A DNA stretch of 46,222 nucleotides from Fimbriimonadaceae bacterium (GTDB lineage Bacteria; Armatimonadota; Fimbriimonadia; Fimbriimonadales; Fimbriimonadaceae): contig JADZDX010000101.1 of assembly GCA_020850835.1 (NCBI GenBank), positions 1 to 46,222 of the forward strand, given 5' to 3'. Below the pieces are notes generated by a model. It saw nothing but the letters and a program-made list of their open reading frames with translations. It had not been told where the DNA came from and searched no databases. Made by a program: the position numbers and the translations under genes. This document shows, piece by piece, positions 1 through 6,785 of the stretch (position 1 is the stretch's first letter; each line of letters opens with the position of its first letter).

Positions 1-1
1 A

Positions 2-430
2 CTAGATCTTGAGATCCACGATTCCGCTGACCCCAACGCCGTCTACAGTTTCGAACTTATCCGTGATGGTCTTATTGGAGGTCGGTATCAGCGCGCGAAT
101 GCGAATCTCCTTTCCGAATAACTCCGTTTCGGGAGCGGCAACCGCCTTGACCTTATCAACGAGCGTCTTCGGCCCCATCACCTGCGCAGCTCCAATGGCG
201 CTACTCTTACCGATGCCGACCGTAAGGATCGGGACCACCTTCGTATAGCGAGCTGGTGTGTCGGTGTGTTTCGTCAAGCGGTTCAGCGCCTTGTTCATGT
301 CTGGGCCAAACTTCTGAACGGCGGCACCGACACCAATGATCTTGATCGCCTGTCGAATTTGGGGCAGGGCCGTGGTCGACAAAACAAGGGCAGCAGTCGC
401 AATAAGGGCAATTCGCTTGTTGAGCTTCAT
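2..430 (-). CDS. Secreted or periplasmic protein of unknown function
   Basis: I do not recognise this 142-residue protein. It begins with a lysine-containing n-region and a hydrophobic stretch (about residues 8-20, ending near TTALPQ), which reads as a signal peptide. The rest is a small soluble domain rich in Val, Lys and Ile with a G-VGVSG turn near the C-terminus and no cysteines or obvious catalytic motif. Its ATG lies 11 nt after the stop of the TPR membrane protein gene, so the two are probably co-transcribed. No Shine-Dalgarno sequence is visible. The stop codon is at the very edge of the window, so the gene is complete. Confidence 0.6.
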   Translation of the reverse strand: MKLNKRIALIATAALVLSTTALPQIRQAIKIIGVGAAVQKFGPDMNKALNRLTKHTDTPARYTKVVPILTVGIGKSSAIGAAQVMGPKTLVDKVKAVAAPETELFGKEIRIRALIPTSNKTITDKFETVDGVGVSGIVDLKI

Positions 431-441
431 GGTGCTGTTTT

Positions 442-1386
442 CTACGGCCCCGAACTCGGTTCTGTTCCGTGAGAAGTTGCAGGCTGGGTCGGAGCCGGCT
501 CGGATCCACCCGGAGGGGGGGCGCTTTCTGGCTCAACCTTGGGCCACACATCTTCTAGTGCTTGCCCTAAGTCCTTGCCCTCGGCCACGGCCGTGTCATA
601 GCTCCTCCGTGTTAGGGTTCCGATCGCCAGTGTTTCGCCTCCTCTCAAGAACCGCACCACGACCCTATCGAGGCTCGAATCATCCTTGAGGAATTGGGCC
701 GCATCAAGAGCGATCGCGGTTTTCGTGAACTCCCCCGCTGGCGCCTCAACACTTACGACCAATGTTGGCCCCCTAGGGTCTCGGTAGGCAAGCAATACTC
801 GGCTCCCCAATGGGGAGCCCTTCAGGCTGTTGAACACCCTCTCGTCTCCGGCCGGTAAGGAAAATGCCGGAGCTGCGGGGGGTGCCTCTTTTGGCGAGGG
901 GCCGGGCTGAGGAGATAGGTTCAGTGGGCGATTGATGACCTTGGTTGCCTCCTTGTTTCCGAGTTGCCCCCCAACGTAAAAGGCCATACCGCAGACAGCG
1001 AGAACCATGGTTAGCAAAAGGCCAGCGAAGAAGTTGAGCTTATGTCGCGAGGTCGGGATACCGAGCCGCTTCGTAGCAGCCAGAGCCTCGATCTCATCGA
1101 CGCGTCGCCGGGCAAGTTCTGCGCGATGGTGCAAGGTCGGGGACTCGTCCGAATTAGCCGCGGCCATCTCGTACCAATCAGCTGCCTTCAGGTACTCATC
1201 CGAGTCCATGCAGAGATCTCCCATCAATGCCTGGGCTTGGGCAAAGTCGGGCCGCTGAGCGAGCAATTCAGCACAAAGATGCTTGGCCGTCTGAATATCC
1301 CCGCGCAATCGCATCACGTTGATACGAGCAAGGTCAGCTTCCAACTGAGCGAAGCTCTTACCGTTCCCCGGTACTTCCAAAGCCAC
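442..1386 (-). CDS. TPR-repeat protein with one transmembrane segment
   Basis: An N-terminal helical region (about residues 10-95) has tetratricopeptide-type spacing, with GD, LAQRPDF and GDL motifs. A basic linker follows, then one hydrophobic segment (about residues 117-140) and a Pro/Ala-rich extracytoplasmic domain of unknown fold. This is the layout of a membrane-anchored protein-interaction scaffold. I chose the GTG at 1386: it is preceded closely by GGAGAAGG, and it keeps the first helix of the first TPR (LARINVMRLRGD), which an ATG start at 1314 would cut. The start overlaps the end of dut by 29 nt, and the gene continues into the downstream secreted protein, so dut, this gene and its follower look like one operon. 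The function of the C-terminal domain is unknown. Confidence 0.7.
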   Translation of the reverse strand: MALEVPGNGKSFAQLEADLARINVMRLRGDIQTAKHLCAELLAQRPDFAQAQALMGDLCMDSDEYLKAADWYEMAAANSDESPTLHHRAELARRRVDEIEALAATKRLGIPTSRHKLNFFAGLLLTMVLAVCGMAFYVGGQLGNKEATKVINRPLNLSPQPGPSPKEAPPAAPAFSLPAGDERVFNSLKGSPLGSRVLLAYRDPRGPTLVVSVEAPAGEFTKTAIALDAAQFLKDDSSLDRVVVRFLRGGETLAIGTLTRRSYDTAVAEGKDLGQALEDVWPKVEPESAPPPGGSEPAPTQPATSHGTEPSSGP

Positions 1387-1795
1387 CTTCTCCGCGTACA
1401 GTCTCAGACAAATGTTCAACTTGAAGCCATGTGGCTCGCGTAATTGGGCAAACCACCAACTGGGCAATTCGCTCCCCCGGCTTAATTGTATAAGTTTTGT
1501 CGCCTAAATTGACAACAAGAATACTTATTTCGCCCCGAAAGTCGCTATCAATAGTGCCCGGAGGGTTGATGAGTGTGATGCCATGCTTGATGGAAAGGCC
1601 GCTCCGGGGCCTTACTTGAATCTCATACCCTTCTGGAATTGCAACTCGAATCCCCGTAGGAACCATGGCTCGGCCCAAGCTAGGTACCTCCACCGCCTCG
1701 CTCGCCTTTATGTCCATACCAGCCGCGCCGGACGTTGCATAAGTCGGCGCTTCAGCATTGGGGGCGGTCACGATTGGGATCACGACTTCATGCAT
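1358..1795 (-). CDS. dut: Deoxyuridine 5'-triphosphate nucleotidohydrolase (dUTPase)
   Basis: Hydrolyses dUTP to dUMP and pyrophosphate, which keeps uracil out of DNA and supplies dUMP for thymidylate synthesis. At 145 residues it has the length of the trimeric family and shows the five conserved motifs in order: AGMDIKA near residue 24, RPRSGLS near 62, the substrate-pocket segment GTIDSDFRGEI near 80, GERIAQLV near 107, and the C-terminal glycine-rich P-loop-like RGEGGFGSTG that closes on the nucleotide. The last motif lies just before the stop, so the overlap with the next gene does not truncate the enzyme. No clear promoter is visible upstream; a TTGACA at 1800-1805 has no matching -10. 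Confidence 0.95.
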   Translation of the reverse strand: MHEVVIPIVTAPNAEAPTYATSGAAGMDIKASEAVEVPSLGRAMVPTGIRVAIPEGYEIQVRPRSGLSIKHGITLINPPGTIDSDFRGEISILVVNLGDKTYTIKPGERIAQLVVCPITRATWLQVEHLSETVRGEGGFGSTGER

Positions 1796-1855
1796 CAGGT
1801 GTCAATCGAAAGGGACGGACGGACTACGCAAACAAGTTCAGGTCCGCTCAAAACG

Positions 1856-1861
1856 TATAAT
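1856..1861 (+). promoter_or_regulatory. -10 element (TATAAT) and SD of the 1873 gene
   Basis: A consensus TATAAT is followed by a GGAGGG Shine-Dalgarno at 1863-1868 and an ATG at 1873. The expected transcription start would fall in or next to the SD, so the leader is either very short or starts unusually close to the -10. No -35 is evident. Confidence 0.5.
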
Positions 1862-1872
1862 CGGAGGGACCT

Positions 1873-2745
1873 ATGGAGCTAACGGCATCCAAAAAGTTGC
1901 CCAATTTTAGCGAGTACCTCGCTTATGAGGTCGTTGAGGCTAAGGCGCGGACGCGTACCGCTTGGAAGTTCAGCATCGCCGGACTGGGGTTTATCGGGGC
2001 TGCGGGAGCCGCCATTTTAGCGATGCGGTTTGGAATCCCGATCTGGGCGGCAATGCCTACATTCATGATCGGTACTAGTGTGGCGCTGCACCAGATTGAT
2101 CTATGGCTCAAGAAACCGAGGTCTACTGACGAGCGATACTTCCTTGAACTTGACTCCATCATGTCGAAGTACGCCCAGAGCATGAATCGGCGTCGGCTCC
2201 ATCGAGAACTTGACAACACGGCTGCCCAACTCCTTGAGGCCAGCGCCTACTATTGGGTTCGAATTCGCAGCCAGATGAGCACCCCAGCTTGGAACAGCGA
2301 TGCAACGCCGGCTCACCTGCGAGCCGTAAGAATGCAAATCCTACAGGCCGCTACCGAAGCCATGCGAGAGCAGATGGCGCTTTGCGTGAGGTGCCTGAAC
2401 ATGTCGGCAGGTTCTAAGAACACAGACTTGCGGGATGTTCTCGAAGATACCTTTGGGATTGATGTTGACAAGATCCTTGACAGTTTGCGATCCAACCCCG
2501 TTGCCAAGCGGGGAATACCCAGTGAGCACCTACCCGAAATCTTTGATGCTTCTAGAAACCTCGCTGAGAAACTCAAGCGGCTCAGTGGCGAAGTGGATCA
2601 AATGGCCAGCGAGAATATGAAGAATTTTCAAGGCGACGGATCGGGCGCGGTTGCCTCAATTGATGCGGCGCTTCGGGGCCTTGGCGAAGTCCGAGCCGCG
2701 GAGACCGAACTGACCGATGGCGAGAAACTACGCGAGCGATTCTAA
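1873..2745 (+). CDS. Unknown membrane protein with two N-terminal TM helices and a long helical domain
   Basis: I do not recognise a family. Residues about 32-52 and 57-76 form two hydrophobic segments separated by a short turn, so both termini are probably cytoplasmic. The remaining ~210 residues are charged and strongly helical (ERYFLELDSIMSK, ALCVRCLNMS, ASRNLAEKLKRLSGEV), suggestive of a coiled or helical-bundle domain. The start is supported by a GGAGGG Shine-Dalgarno 4-5 nt upstream. The gene stands alone on the plus strand, and its last 18 nt overlap the 3' end of the convergent HAD phosphatase gene. Confidence 0.65.
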   Translation: MELTASKKLPNFSEYLAYEVVEAKARTRTAWKFSIAGLGFIGAAGAAILAMRFGIPIWAAMPTFMIGTSVALHQIDLWLKKPRSTDERYFLELDSIMSKYAQSMNRRRLHRELDNTAAQLLEASAYYWVRIRSQMSTPAWNSDATPAHLRAVRMQILQAATEAMREQMALCVRCLNMSAGSKNTDLRDVLEDTFGIDVDKILDSLRSNPVAKRGIPSEHLPEIFDASRNLAEKLKRLSGEVDQMASENMKNFQGDGSGAVASIDAALRGLGEVRAAETELTDGEKLRERF

Positions 2746-3468
2746 GTCATTTACTGAGACGAGAGTTCGGACACCGGGGGCTGGATCCAGCGTTGATCCG
2801 GTCAATACGAGAACCACTTTACATCCCGCTCGTTGACCGGCAAGAATATCTGTTTCCACCCGGTCACCCACTACCAAGGCATTCTGCGGATCAACATTGG
2901 CATCCGCCAATATCTGTAGGATCATCTGGGGCTCCGGCTTACCGAGGACCTCGGGACTCACCCCGGATGCAGATTCGACCGCAGCAACCATAGCTCCTGC
3001 TCCTGGTTGCACCCTTCCTCTTTCAATTGGATACGTGGCATCACGATTGGTCGCCAGGAAGTGAGCACCACGACGGATCAATTGCATCGCCCGATCACAC
3101 TTGGCATAGGTGAACTGCCGGTCAACCCCGACCACTACTGCGTCTGCATCGTCACGCTCCGTCTCATATCCAGAAAATATGGTGTGCAAGCCACTTTCAC
3201 CAATGACAAACACGGATCGGTAGCTTCGCTGTTGACTAATTTGAAGAGCATACGGCCCGGTGCCCATCACTTCTTGAGGAGAAGCTTGGAAGCCGAGCCT
3301 ATTCAATTTTTCGGCAAGCACTTCGGTTGAGTAACCAGAGTTATTAGTCAGAAAACGAATCAAGATTCCTTGCGAGCGAAGGCGTGCCAACGCTTGCGGC
3401 GCACCTTCAATAACCTCATCCCCCCGAAAGAGTGTGCCATCCAAGTCAAAGATGACGAGCTGGATCAT
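2728..3468 (-). CDS. HAD-IIA family hydrolase (NagD-like phosphatase)
   Basis: This is a haloacid-dehalogenase phosphatase of the NagD/AraL/phosphoglycolate-phosphatase group, acting on small cytosolic phosphate esters; the substrate cannot be read from sequence. Motif I is FDLDGTLFRG at residue ~7 (nucleophile Asp and acid/base Asp), motif II is FLTNNSGYS near 39, motif III includes GKPEPQMI near 175, and motif IV is VGDRVETDI near 199, with the C2A cap between II and III. Length (246 aa) is usual. Its ATG overlaps the stop of the polyprenyl synthase gene (ATGA), so it is translated as the last gene of menG-prenyl synthase-HAD. Removal of phosphate from a prenyl or quinone intermediate is possible but only a guess from context. 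Confidence 0.88.
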   Translation of the reverse strand: MIQLVIFDLDGTLFRGDEVIEGAPQALARLRSQGILIRFLTNNSGYSTEVLAEKLNRLGFQASPQEVMGTGPYALQISQQRSYRSVFVIGESGLHTIFSGYETERDDADAVVVGVDRQFTYAKCDRAMQLIRRGAHFLATNRDATYPIERGRVQPGAGAMVAAVESASGVSPEVLGKPEPQMILQILADANVDPQNALVVGDRVETDILAGQRAGCKVVLVLTGSTLDPAPGVRTLVSVNDLESLA

Positions 3469-4469
3469 GCTTGGCGCTGGATGACGTATCGCCCCGCCGC
3501 ACGGAGTAAGTCACGGTGCGGAGACTGTGGAAGGTTGTCTAGGGACTGGAGCGCCAACTCTAAGTGCTGCTCGGCAAGGTTGAGGGCTCGGATGAAAGCG
3601 CCTCGCTCAGCCATCCAACGGACAATCGTCTCCAATTCGCCATCTGACACTCCTTCCTCAAAGGCTTTACGAACAAAGCGGTCTTCGCTCGGTTCGAGAT
3701 CCTTCCGTAACTCAATCAAAGGCAGGGTGACGCATCCCTCGCGAAAATCAGTAGCCCTGGGTTTGCCGGTTTGCTTCGAGTTGCCGCGAAAGTCCAAGAT
3801 ATCGTCCGCAATCTGGAAGGCAAGCCCTAAATGTCGCCCGTAGAGAGCGAGCGCATCAACATCAGCCCGATCGGCGCCAGCCACACGACCTCCCACTATG
3901 CAGCAACACTCAACAAATGCCGCTGTCTTCATACCTAGAATCCGAAGGTGGTCATCCAGTGAAAGATCAAAGTCTCCGCGAACCTCAACCTCTCGCGCCT
4001 CTCCCTCGGCCATTTCGACCACCATGCGAGCTGAAGTCCGAATGATCTCGATATCCCCATCACTCGCCAAGATTGCCATTGCCTTGGCTAAGTACACATC
4101 TCCACTCAAGATACTAGCGGTGTTGCCATAGACGCTGGCCGCTGTTGGTCGGCCACGGCGCGTATCGCTGGCATCGATCACATCGTCGTGAATGAGCGTC
4201 GCCATGTGAATCATCTCCATGCACGCGCCAAGTTTGAGGGCCCGCTCGGTTGAGAACTCACGCCCCGTTGCCTTTGCGCTGAGCAGGAGAAACACCGGGC
4301 GTAAACGCTTTCCACCAGCTTCCAATGTGTGTAGTAAGACATCCCCAACGATGGCAACCTGACTGGTTGTTTGGGCGCGAAGCTGCTGCTCAATTGCCGA
4401 AACGTCGGCAGCAATTTGCACTAGGCTTGCGCTCGCCACTCCGGCCGCTTCGAATAGACCTGACTTCAT
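3465..4469 (-). CDS. Polyprenyl diphosphate synthase (heptaprenyl/octaprenyl type)
   Basis: A trans-prenyltransferase that elongates allylic diphosphates with isopentenyl diphosphate, giving the side chain of menaquinone or a related quinone. The first Asp-rich motif, HDDVIDASDTRRGRP, and the second, IADDILDFRG, coordinate the Mg-diphosphate. GGKRLRP binds isopentenyl diphosphate. The ATG at 4469 overlaps the menG stop as ATGA and has GTGAGG just upstream, so I prefer it to a start 24 nt further upstream; this gives 334 residues. Translational coupling with menG fits joint quinone synthesis. Product chain length cannot be set from sequence alone. Confidence 0.9.
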   Translation of the reverse strand: MKSGLFEAAGVASASLVQIAADVSAIEQQLRAQTTSQVAIVGDVLLHTLEAGGKRLRPVFLLLSAKATGREFSTERALKLGACMEMIHMATLIHDDVIDASDTRRGRPTAASVYGNTASILSGDVYLAKAMAILASDGDIEIIRTSARMVVEMAEGEAREVEVRGDFDLSLDDHLRILGMKTAAFVECCCIVGGRVAGADRADVDALALYGRHLGLAFQIADDILDFRGNSKQTGKPRATDFREGCVTLPLIELRKDLEPSEDRFVRKAFEEGVSDGELETIVRWMAERGAFIRALNLAEQHLELALQSLDNLPQSPHRDLLRAAGRYVIQRQA

Positions 4470-5176
4470 GACCTCACCCCCCAGTGCATGCAAACATTGC
4501 CGAAAGCGAAGTCGCGATAGCGGACGTTTTCAAACCCGGCCTGCTCCATGCTCTGGGCAAGGTCCTCCCGCGATTTGAATCGCCTTGCACTTTCGGGCAA
4601 GTATCGGTATGCCTCTTTGTCGCCACCAAGTAACGGCAGCAATTTCAACGAAACGACTTGGCTAATGCCTCGGATCAACGGGTTTTTCGGGATAGCCATA
4701 TCCAAGCTCACAAACCGTCCACCCGGCTTAATGACTCGAGCGATCTCCCGATGCGCAAGATCAATATCGGGGACATTGCGGATACCCCAGCCAACGGTCA
4801 CAACGTCTACCGAACCGGATCGCAACGGAATGCAGCACGCGTCCGCCAGTCCTAGTGAAGCGGGTGACTTTGATCGTGCCAAGGTGAGCATGGGGAGGCA
4901 GAAATCCATGCCCCATGCTCTGGCACCTGCCTGCACCAATAAGGGGAGGAAGTCGCCGGTGCCACAGCATAGATCAAGAGCCGTCAGCCCGGATTGCATT
5001 TGAAGCACTTGGACCGCCTTACGGCGCCAAGCGCGGTCAAAGTTCGCGGTCATTCGCCGGTTCATCCGGTCGTATCCGGGCGCAATACGGGCGAACATGC
5101 TCTGAACGGCCCGTCGCTTCTCCTCACCTTCGGTGAGCCAAGGTTGGCTAGGGTCTCGTGTGGCGGTCAAATCCAT
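4466..5176 (-). CDS. menG: Demethylmenaquinone methyltransferase (MenG/UbiE family)
   Basis: SAM-dependent C-methyltransferase for the last step of menaquinone synthesis. Seen are the family N-terminal block MFARIAPGYDRMNRRMT, SAM motif I LDLCCGTGDFLPLL, a WGIRNVPD motif typical of UbiE/COQ5, and a C-terminal YRDFAFGNVCMHWGVR close to the family end. The linked prenyl synthase and the absence of ubi genes favour menaquinone over ubiquinone. ATG 5176 is preferred to an upstream in-frame TTG. A TACAAT lies at 5212-5217 on the minus strand, and an 18-bp palindrome sits between it and the start codon, so the gene may be controlled there. Confidence 0.9.
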   Translation of the reverse strand: MDLTATRDPSQPWLTEGEEKRRAVQSMFARIAPGYDRMNRRMTANFDRAWRRKAVQVLQMQSGLTALDLCCGTGDFLPLLVQAGARAWGMDFCLPMLTLARSKSPASLGLADACCIPLRSGSVDVVTVGWGIRNVPDIDLAHREIARVIKPGGRFVSLDMAIPKNPLIRGISQVVSLKLLPLLGGDKEAYRYLPESARRFKSREDLAQSMEQAGFENVRYRDFAFGNVCMHWGVRS

Positions 5177-5183
5177 TGTCAAT

Positions 5184-5201
5184 TTTCAGAAGATTCTGAA
5201 A
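5184..5201. promoter_or_regulatory. 18-bp palindrome, candidate operator
   Basis: TTTCAGAA-GA-TTCTGAAA is a perfect inverted repeat with 8-bp arms and a 2-bp centre. It lies between the minus-strand TACAAT (5212-5217) and the menG start, and upstream of the small plus-strand gene at 5241. Length and symmetry suit a dimeric helix-turn-helix regulator; the regulator is unknown. Confidence 0.4.
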
Positions 5202-5211
5202 GTTCCGCATC

Positions 5212-5217
5212 ATTGTA
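5212..5217 (-). promoter_or_regulatory. -10 element (TACAAT) for menG operon
   Basis: TACAAT on the minus strand, 35 nt before the menG ATG. The predicted transcript would start about 5205, inside or beside the palindrome. No -35 consensus is seen at 16-18 bp. Confidence 0.4.
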
Positions 5218-5240
5218 CGCCATTCGGTAATCTCATGCCG

Positions 5241-5354
5241 ATGAAAAATCGCTGGATTGTGCCCCTCGCTTTGCTCCTGCTTAGCGTTGTCGTCTTCTGG
5301 CTAATTCCCACGCAAACGCCCGACCGACCCGTGCGCGTTGAGTTTTCCAAGTAG
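5241..5354 (+). CDS. Small single-pass membrane protein (37 aa), hypothetical
   Basis: A 37-residue reading frame with a short basic N-terminus (MKNRW), one strong hydrophobic helix (about residues 6-22) and a short polar tail. It could be a genuine small membrane protein. It lies alone in the gap between divergent menG and convergent M29 peptidase, and TAATCT (5228-5233) stands 7 nt before this ATG, matching the start-proximal -10 layout used by many genes here. An in-frame ATG two codons earlier is possible. There are no homologs I can name. Confidence 0.4.
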   Translation: MKNRWIVPLALLLLSVVVFWLIPTQTPDRPVRVEFSK

Positions 5355-5370
5355 GTAAGGGTGGTACGCC

Positions 5371-6489
5371 CTACCCGAGGCGATCCGGATTAAGGCCTGC
5401 AAGTTCGGGCAAAACAAATAGGCCGTCCTTTCGAATGAGCACCCCATCAAACCAGATCTCGCCGCCTCCGTATTCGGGACGCTGGATAACAACCTTATCC
5501 CAGTGAATAGCGCTCGTATTACCATTCCCCCCGGGCGGCTCATAGGCATTACCAGGCGTAAGGTGGAAAGATCCGCCAATCTTCTCATCAAACAAGGTGT
5601 CCTTCATCGGGTGCAGGATATGAGGATTGAAGCCAAGCGCCCATTCGCCAAAGTATCGAGCACCCTCATCGGTATCCAGAATGTCGTTTAGCTTCTGGGT
5701 CTGCTCACCCGCGTTAGCCTCAATTATTCGGCCATCTTTGATTTTGTAGTGAATATCGTTAAACTCAGTTCCCTGGTAAAGCGACACCGTGTTGTAGGTT
5801 ACATGACCCTGCATTGACTCGCGGACCGGGGCCGTAAAACACTCTCCGTCGGGAATATTGGCCTCGCCAGTGCAAGCAACAGCCCCAATTCCCTTGATGC
5901 TGAACTTCAAGTCGGTACCCGGACCGGTGATATGCACCTGATCCGTCCGGTTCATCAGGTCCTCGAGGGGCTTGCAAGCCTCTGCCATCTTGGCGTAATT
6001 CACGGTTGTTACGCGGAAGAAGAAATCTTCAAAGGCAGCGGTACTCATTCCCGCCTGCTGAGCCATTGAAGGAGCCGGCCAACGGGTAACCACCCACCGA
6101 GTCTTCCGAACTCGGTGCTGAACAACGGTTTGGCCATAGAGCTTTTGCCAGCTCGCCATGGTTGCGCTCGGCACATCGCCCATCTCCGCGTAATTGCTTC
6201 CGCCTCGGAGCGCAATATAAGCGGTCATATTCTGCATTTCGTGAAGCTCATTATCAGCGATCGTCTTGATGGCGTCATCCGTGGCCCCCAGTAAAAACTG
6301 CCTTCTTACTAGGGAGCTCTCAAGCCTCACGGCGGTCTGACTCCCTTTGGATTGGGCAACCCTCACAAACTCCGCCACGGCTTCTTCTGGGATGTCAAAC
6401 GCATGGATGAGGAGCTTATCGCTGGGGCCAAGCTTTGTTGAGTGTGAACACATGAGATCGGCGAGTTCAGTGACACGGGGGTCAAGCAT
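5371..6489 (-). CDS. Aminopeptidase, M29 family (AmpS/PepS/aminopeptidase T)
   Basis: Metal-dependent cytosolic exopeptidase that removes N-terminal residues from peptides. The family block EANIPDGECFTAP (about residue 222) supplies a metal ligand Glu, and the C-terminal block with FHLTPGNAYE, NGNTSAIHWD gives His, Tyr, His and Asp ligands near residues 320-345. Length (372 aa) is slightly below the usual ~410. I chose the ATG at 6489 because TAAACT lies exactly 6 nt before it, with no SD; an in-frame TTG two codons earlier falls inside that spacer. Monocistronic, and divergent from rpsU. Confidence 0.9.
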   Translation of the reverse strand: MLDPRVTELADLMCSHSTKLGPSDKLLIHAFDIPEEAVAEFVRVAQSKGSQTAVRLESSLVRRQFLLGATDDAIKTIADNELHEMQNMTAYIALRGGSNYAEMGDVPSATMASWQKLYGQTVVQHRVRKTRWVVTRWPAPSMAQQAGMSTAAFEDFFFRVTTVNYAKMAEACKPLEDLMNRTDQVHITGPGTDLKFSIKGIGAVACTGEANIPDGECFTAPVRESMQGHVTYNTVSLYQGTEFNDIHYKIKDGRIIEANAGEQTQKLNDILDTDEGARYFGEWALGFNPHILHPMKDTLFDEKIGGSFHLTPGNAYEPPGGNGNTSAIHWDKVVIQRPEYGGGEIWFDGVLIRKDGLFVLPELAGLNPDRLG

Positions 6490-6495
6490 GTCCAA

Positions 6496-6501
6496 AGTTT
6501 A
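6496..6501 (-). promoter_or_regulatory. Start-proximal -10 element (TAAACT) of the M29 peptidase
   Basis: TAAACT, then 6 nt (TTGGAC), then ATG at 6489. No SD and no -35, so a leaderless transcript is predicted. Confidence 0.5.
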
Positions 6502-6539
6502 GCCTAGATTAAAGGTCGCGAGGCGAAGGCCCGAAGATG

Positions 6540-6545
6540 TATAAT
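6540..6545 (+). promoter_or_regulatory. -10 element (TATAAT) of rpsU
   Basis: Consensus TATAAT 27 nt upstream of the rpsU TTG start. The predicted leader of about 20 nt contains GGAGGAAA (6556-6563), so rpsU is a conventional leadered gene, unlike many neighbours. Confidence 0.55.
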
Positions 6546-6572
6546 AGTGGTTTCTGGAGGAAATCCAATAAC

Positions 6573-6743
6573 TTGATTCACGTTACGGTTCAGTCAAACG
6601 AAACAATTGATAGCGCCCTCAAGCGATTCAACTTGAAGGTGCAGCAAAGCGGTGTGTTGCGCGATCTTAAGGAGCACGCGCACTACGAAAAGCCCAGCGA
6701 GAAGCGACGACGCGCTAAGCGACGTAGCCGGCGTCCACTCTAA
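6573..6743 (+). CDS. rpsU: Small ribosomal subunit protein bS21, TTG start
   Basis: S21 binds late to the 30S platform near the anti-Shine-Dalgarno end of 16S rRNA. From the TTG at 6573 the protein is 56 residues and aligns with the family: IHVTV start, ALKRFNLKVQQSGVL, then YEKPSEKRRRAKRRSRR. An ATG lies 36 nt upstream in frame, but it overlaps the TATAAT element and would add 12 residues that the family lacks. GGAGG at 6556-6560 lies 12 nt before the TTG. The gene leads the pgpH-ybeY-dgkA-like cluster. Confidence 0.92.
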   Translation: MIHVTVQSNETIDSALKRFNLKVQQSGVLRDLKEHAHYEKPSEKRRRAKRRSRRPL

Positions 6744-6761
6744 TCCCCTCGCCCCACCCGA

Positions 6762-6779
6762 CGACTCCTCAGCGAGTCG
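6762..6779 (+). other. Hairpin between rpsU and pgpH
   Basis: CGACTC-CTCAGC-GAGTCG forms a 6-bp stem with a 6-nt loop, 6 nt before the pgpH start. There is no T-tract, so it is not an intrinsic terminator; it may be a processing site or affect pgpH translation. Confidence 0.35.
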
Positions 6780-6785
6780 AAGGCT

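Noticed and set aside
1800-1805. TTGACA upstream of dut as a -35 element
   Set aside because: No -10 hexamer lies 15-19 nt downstream; the position would be inside dut.
6537-6572. ATG 36 nt upstream of rpsU as the start
   Set aside because: It overlaps the TATAAT element, would add 12 residues absent from S21 proteins and lacks an SD.
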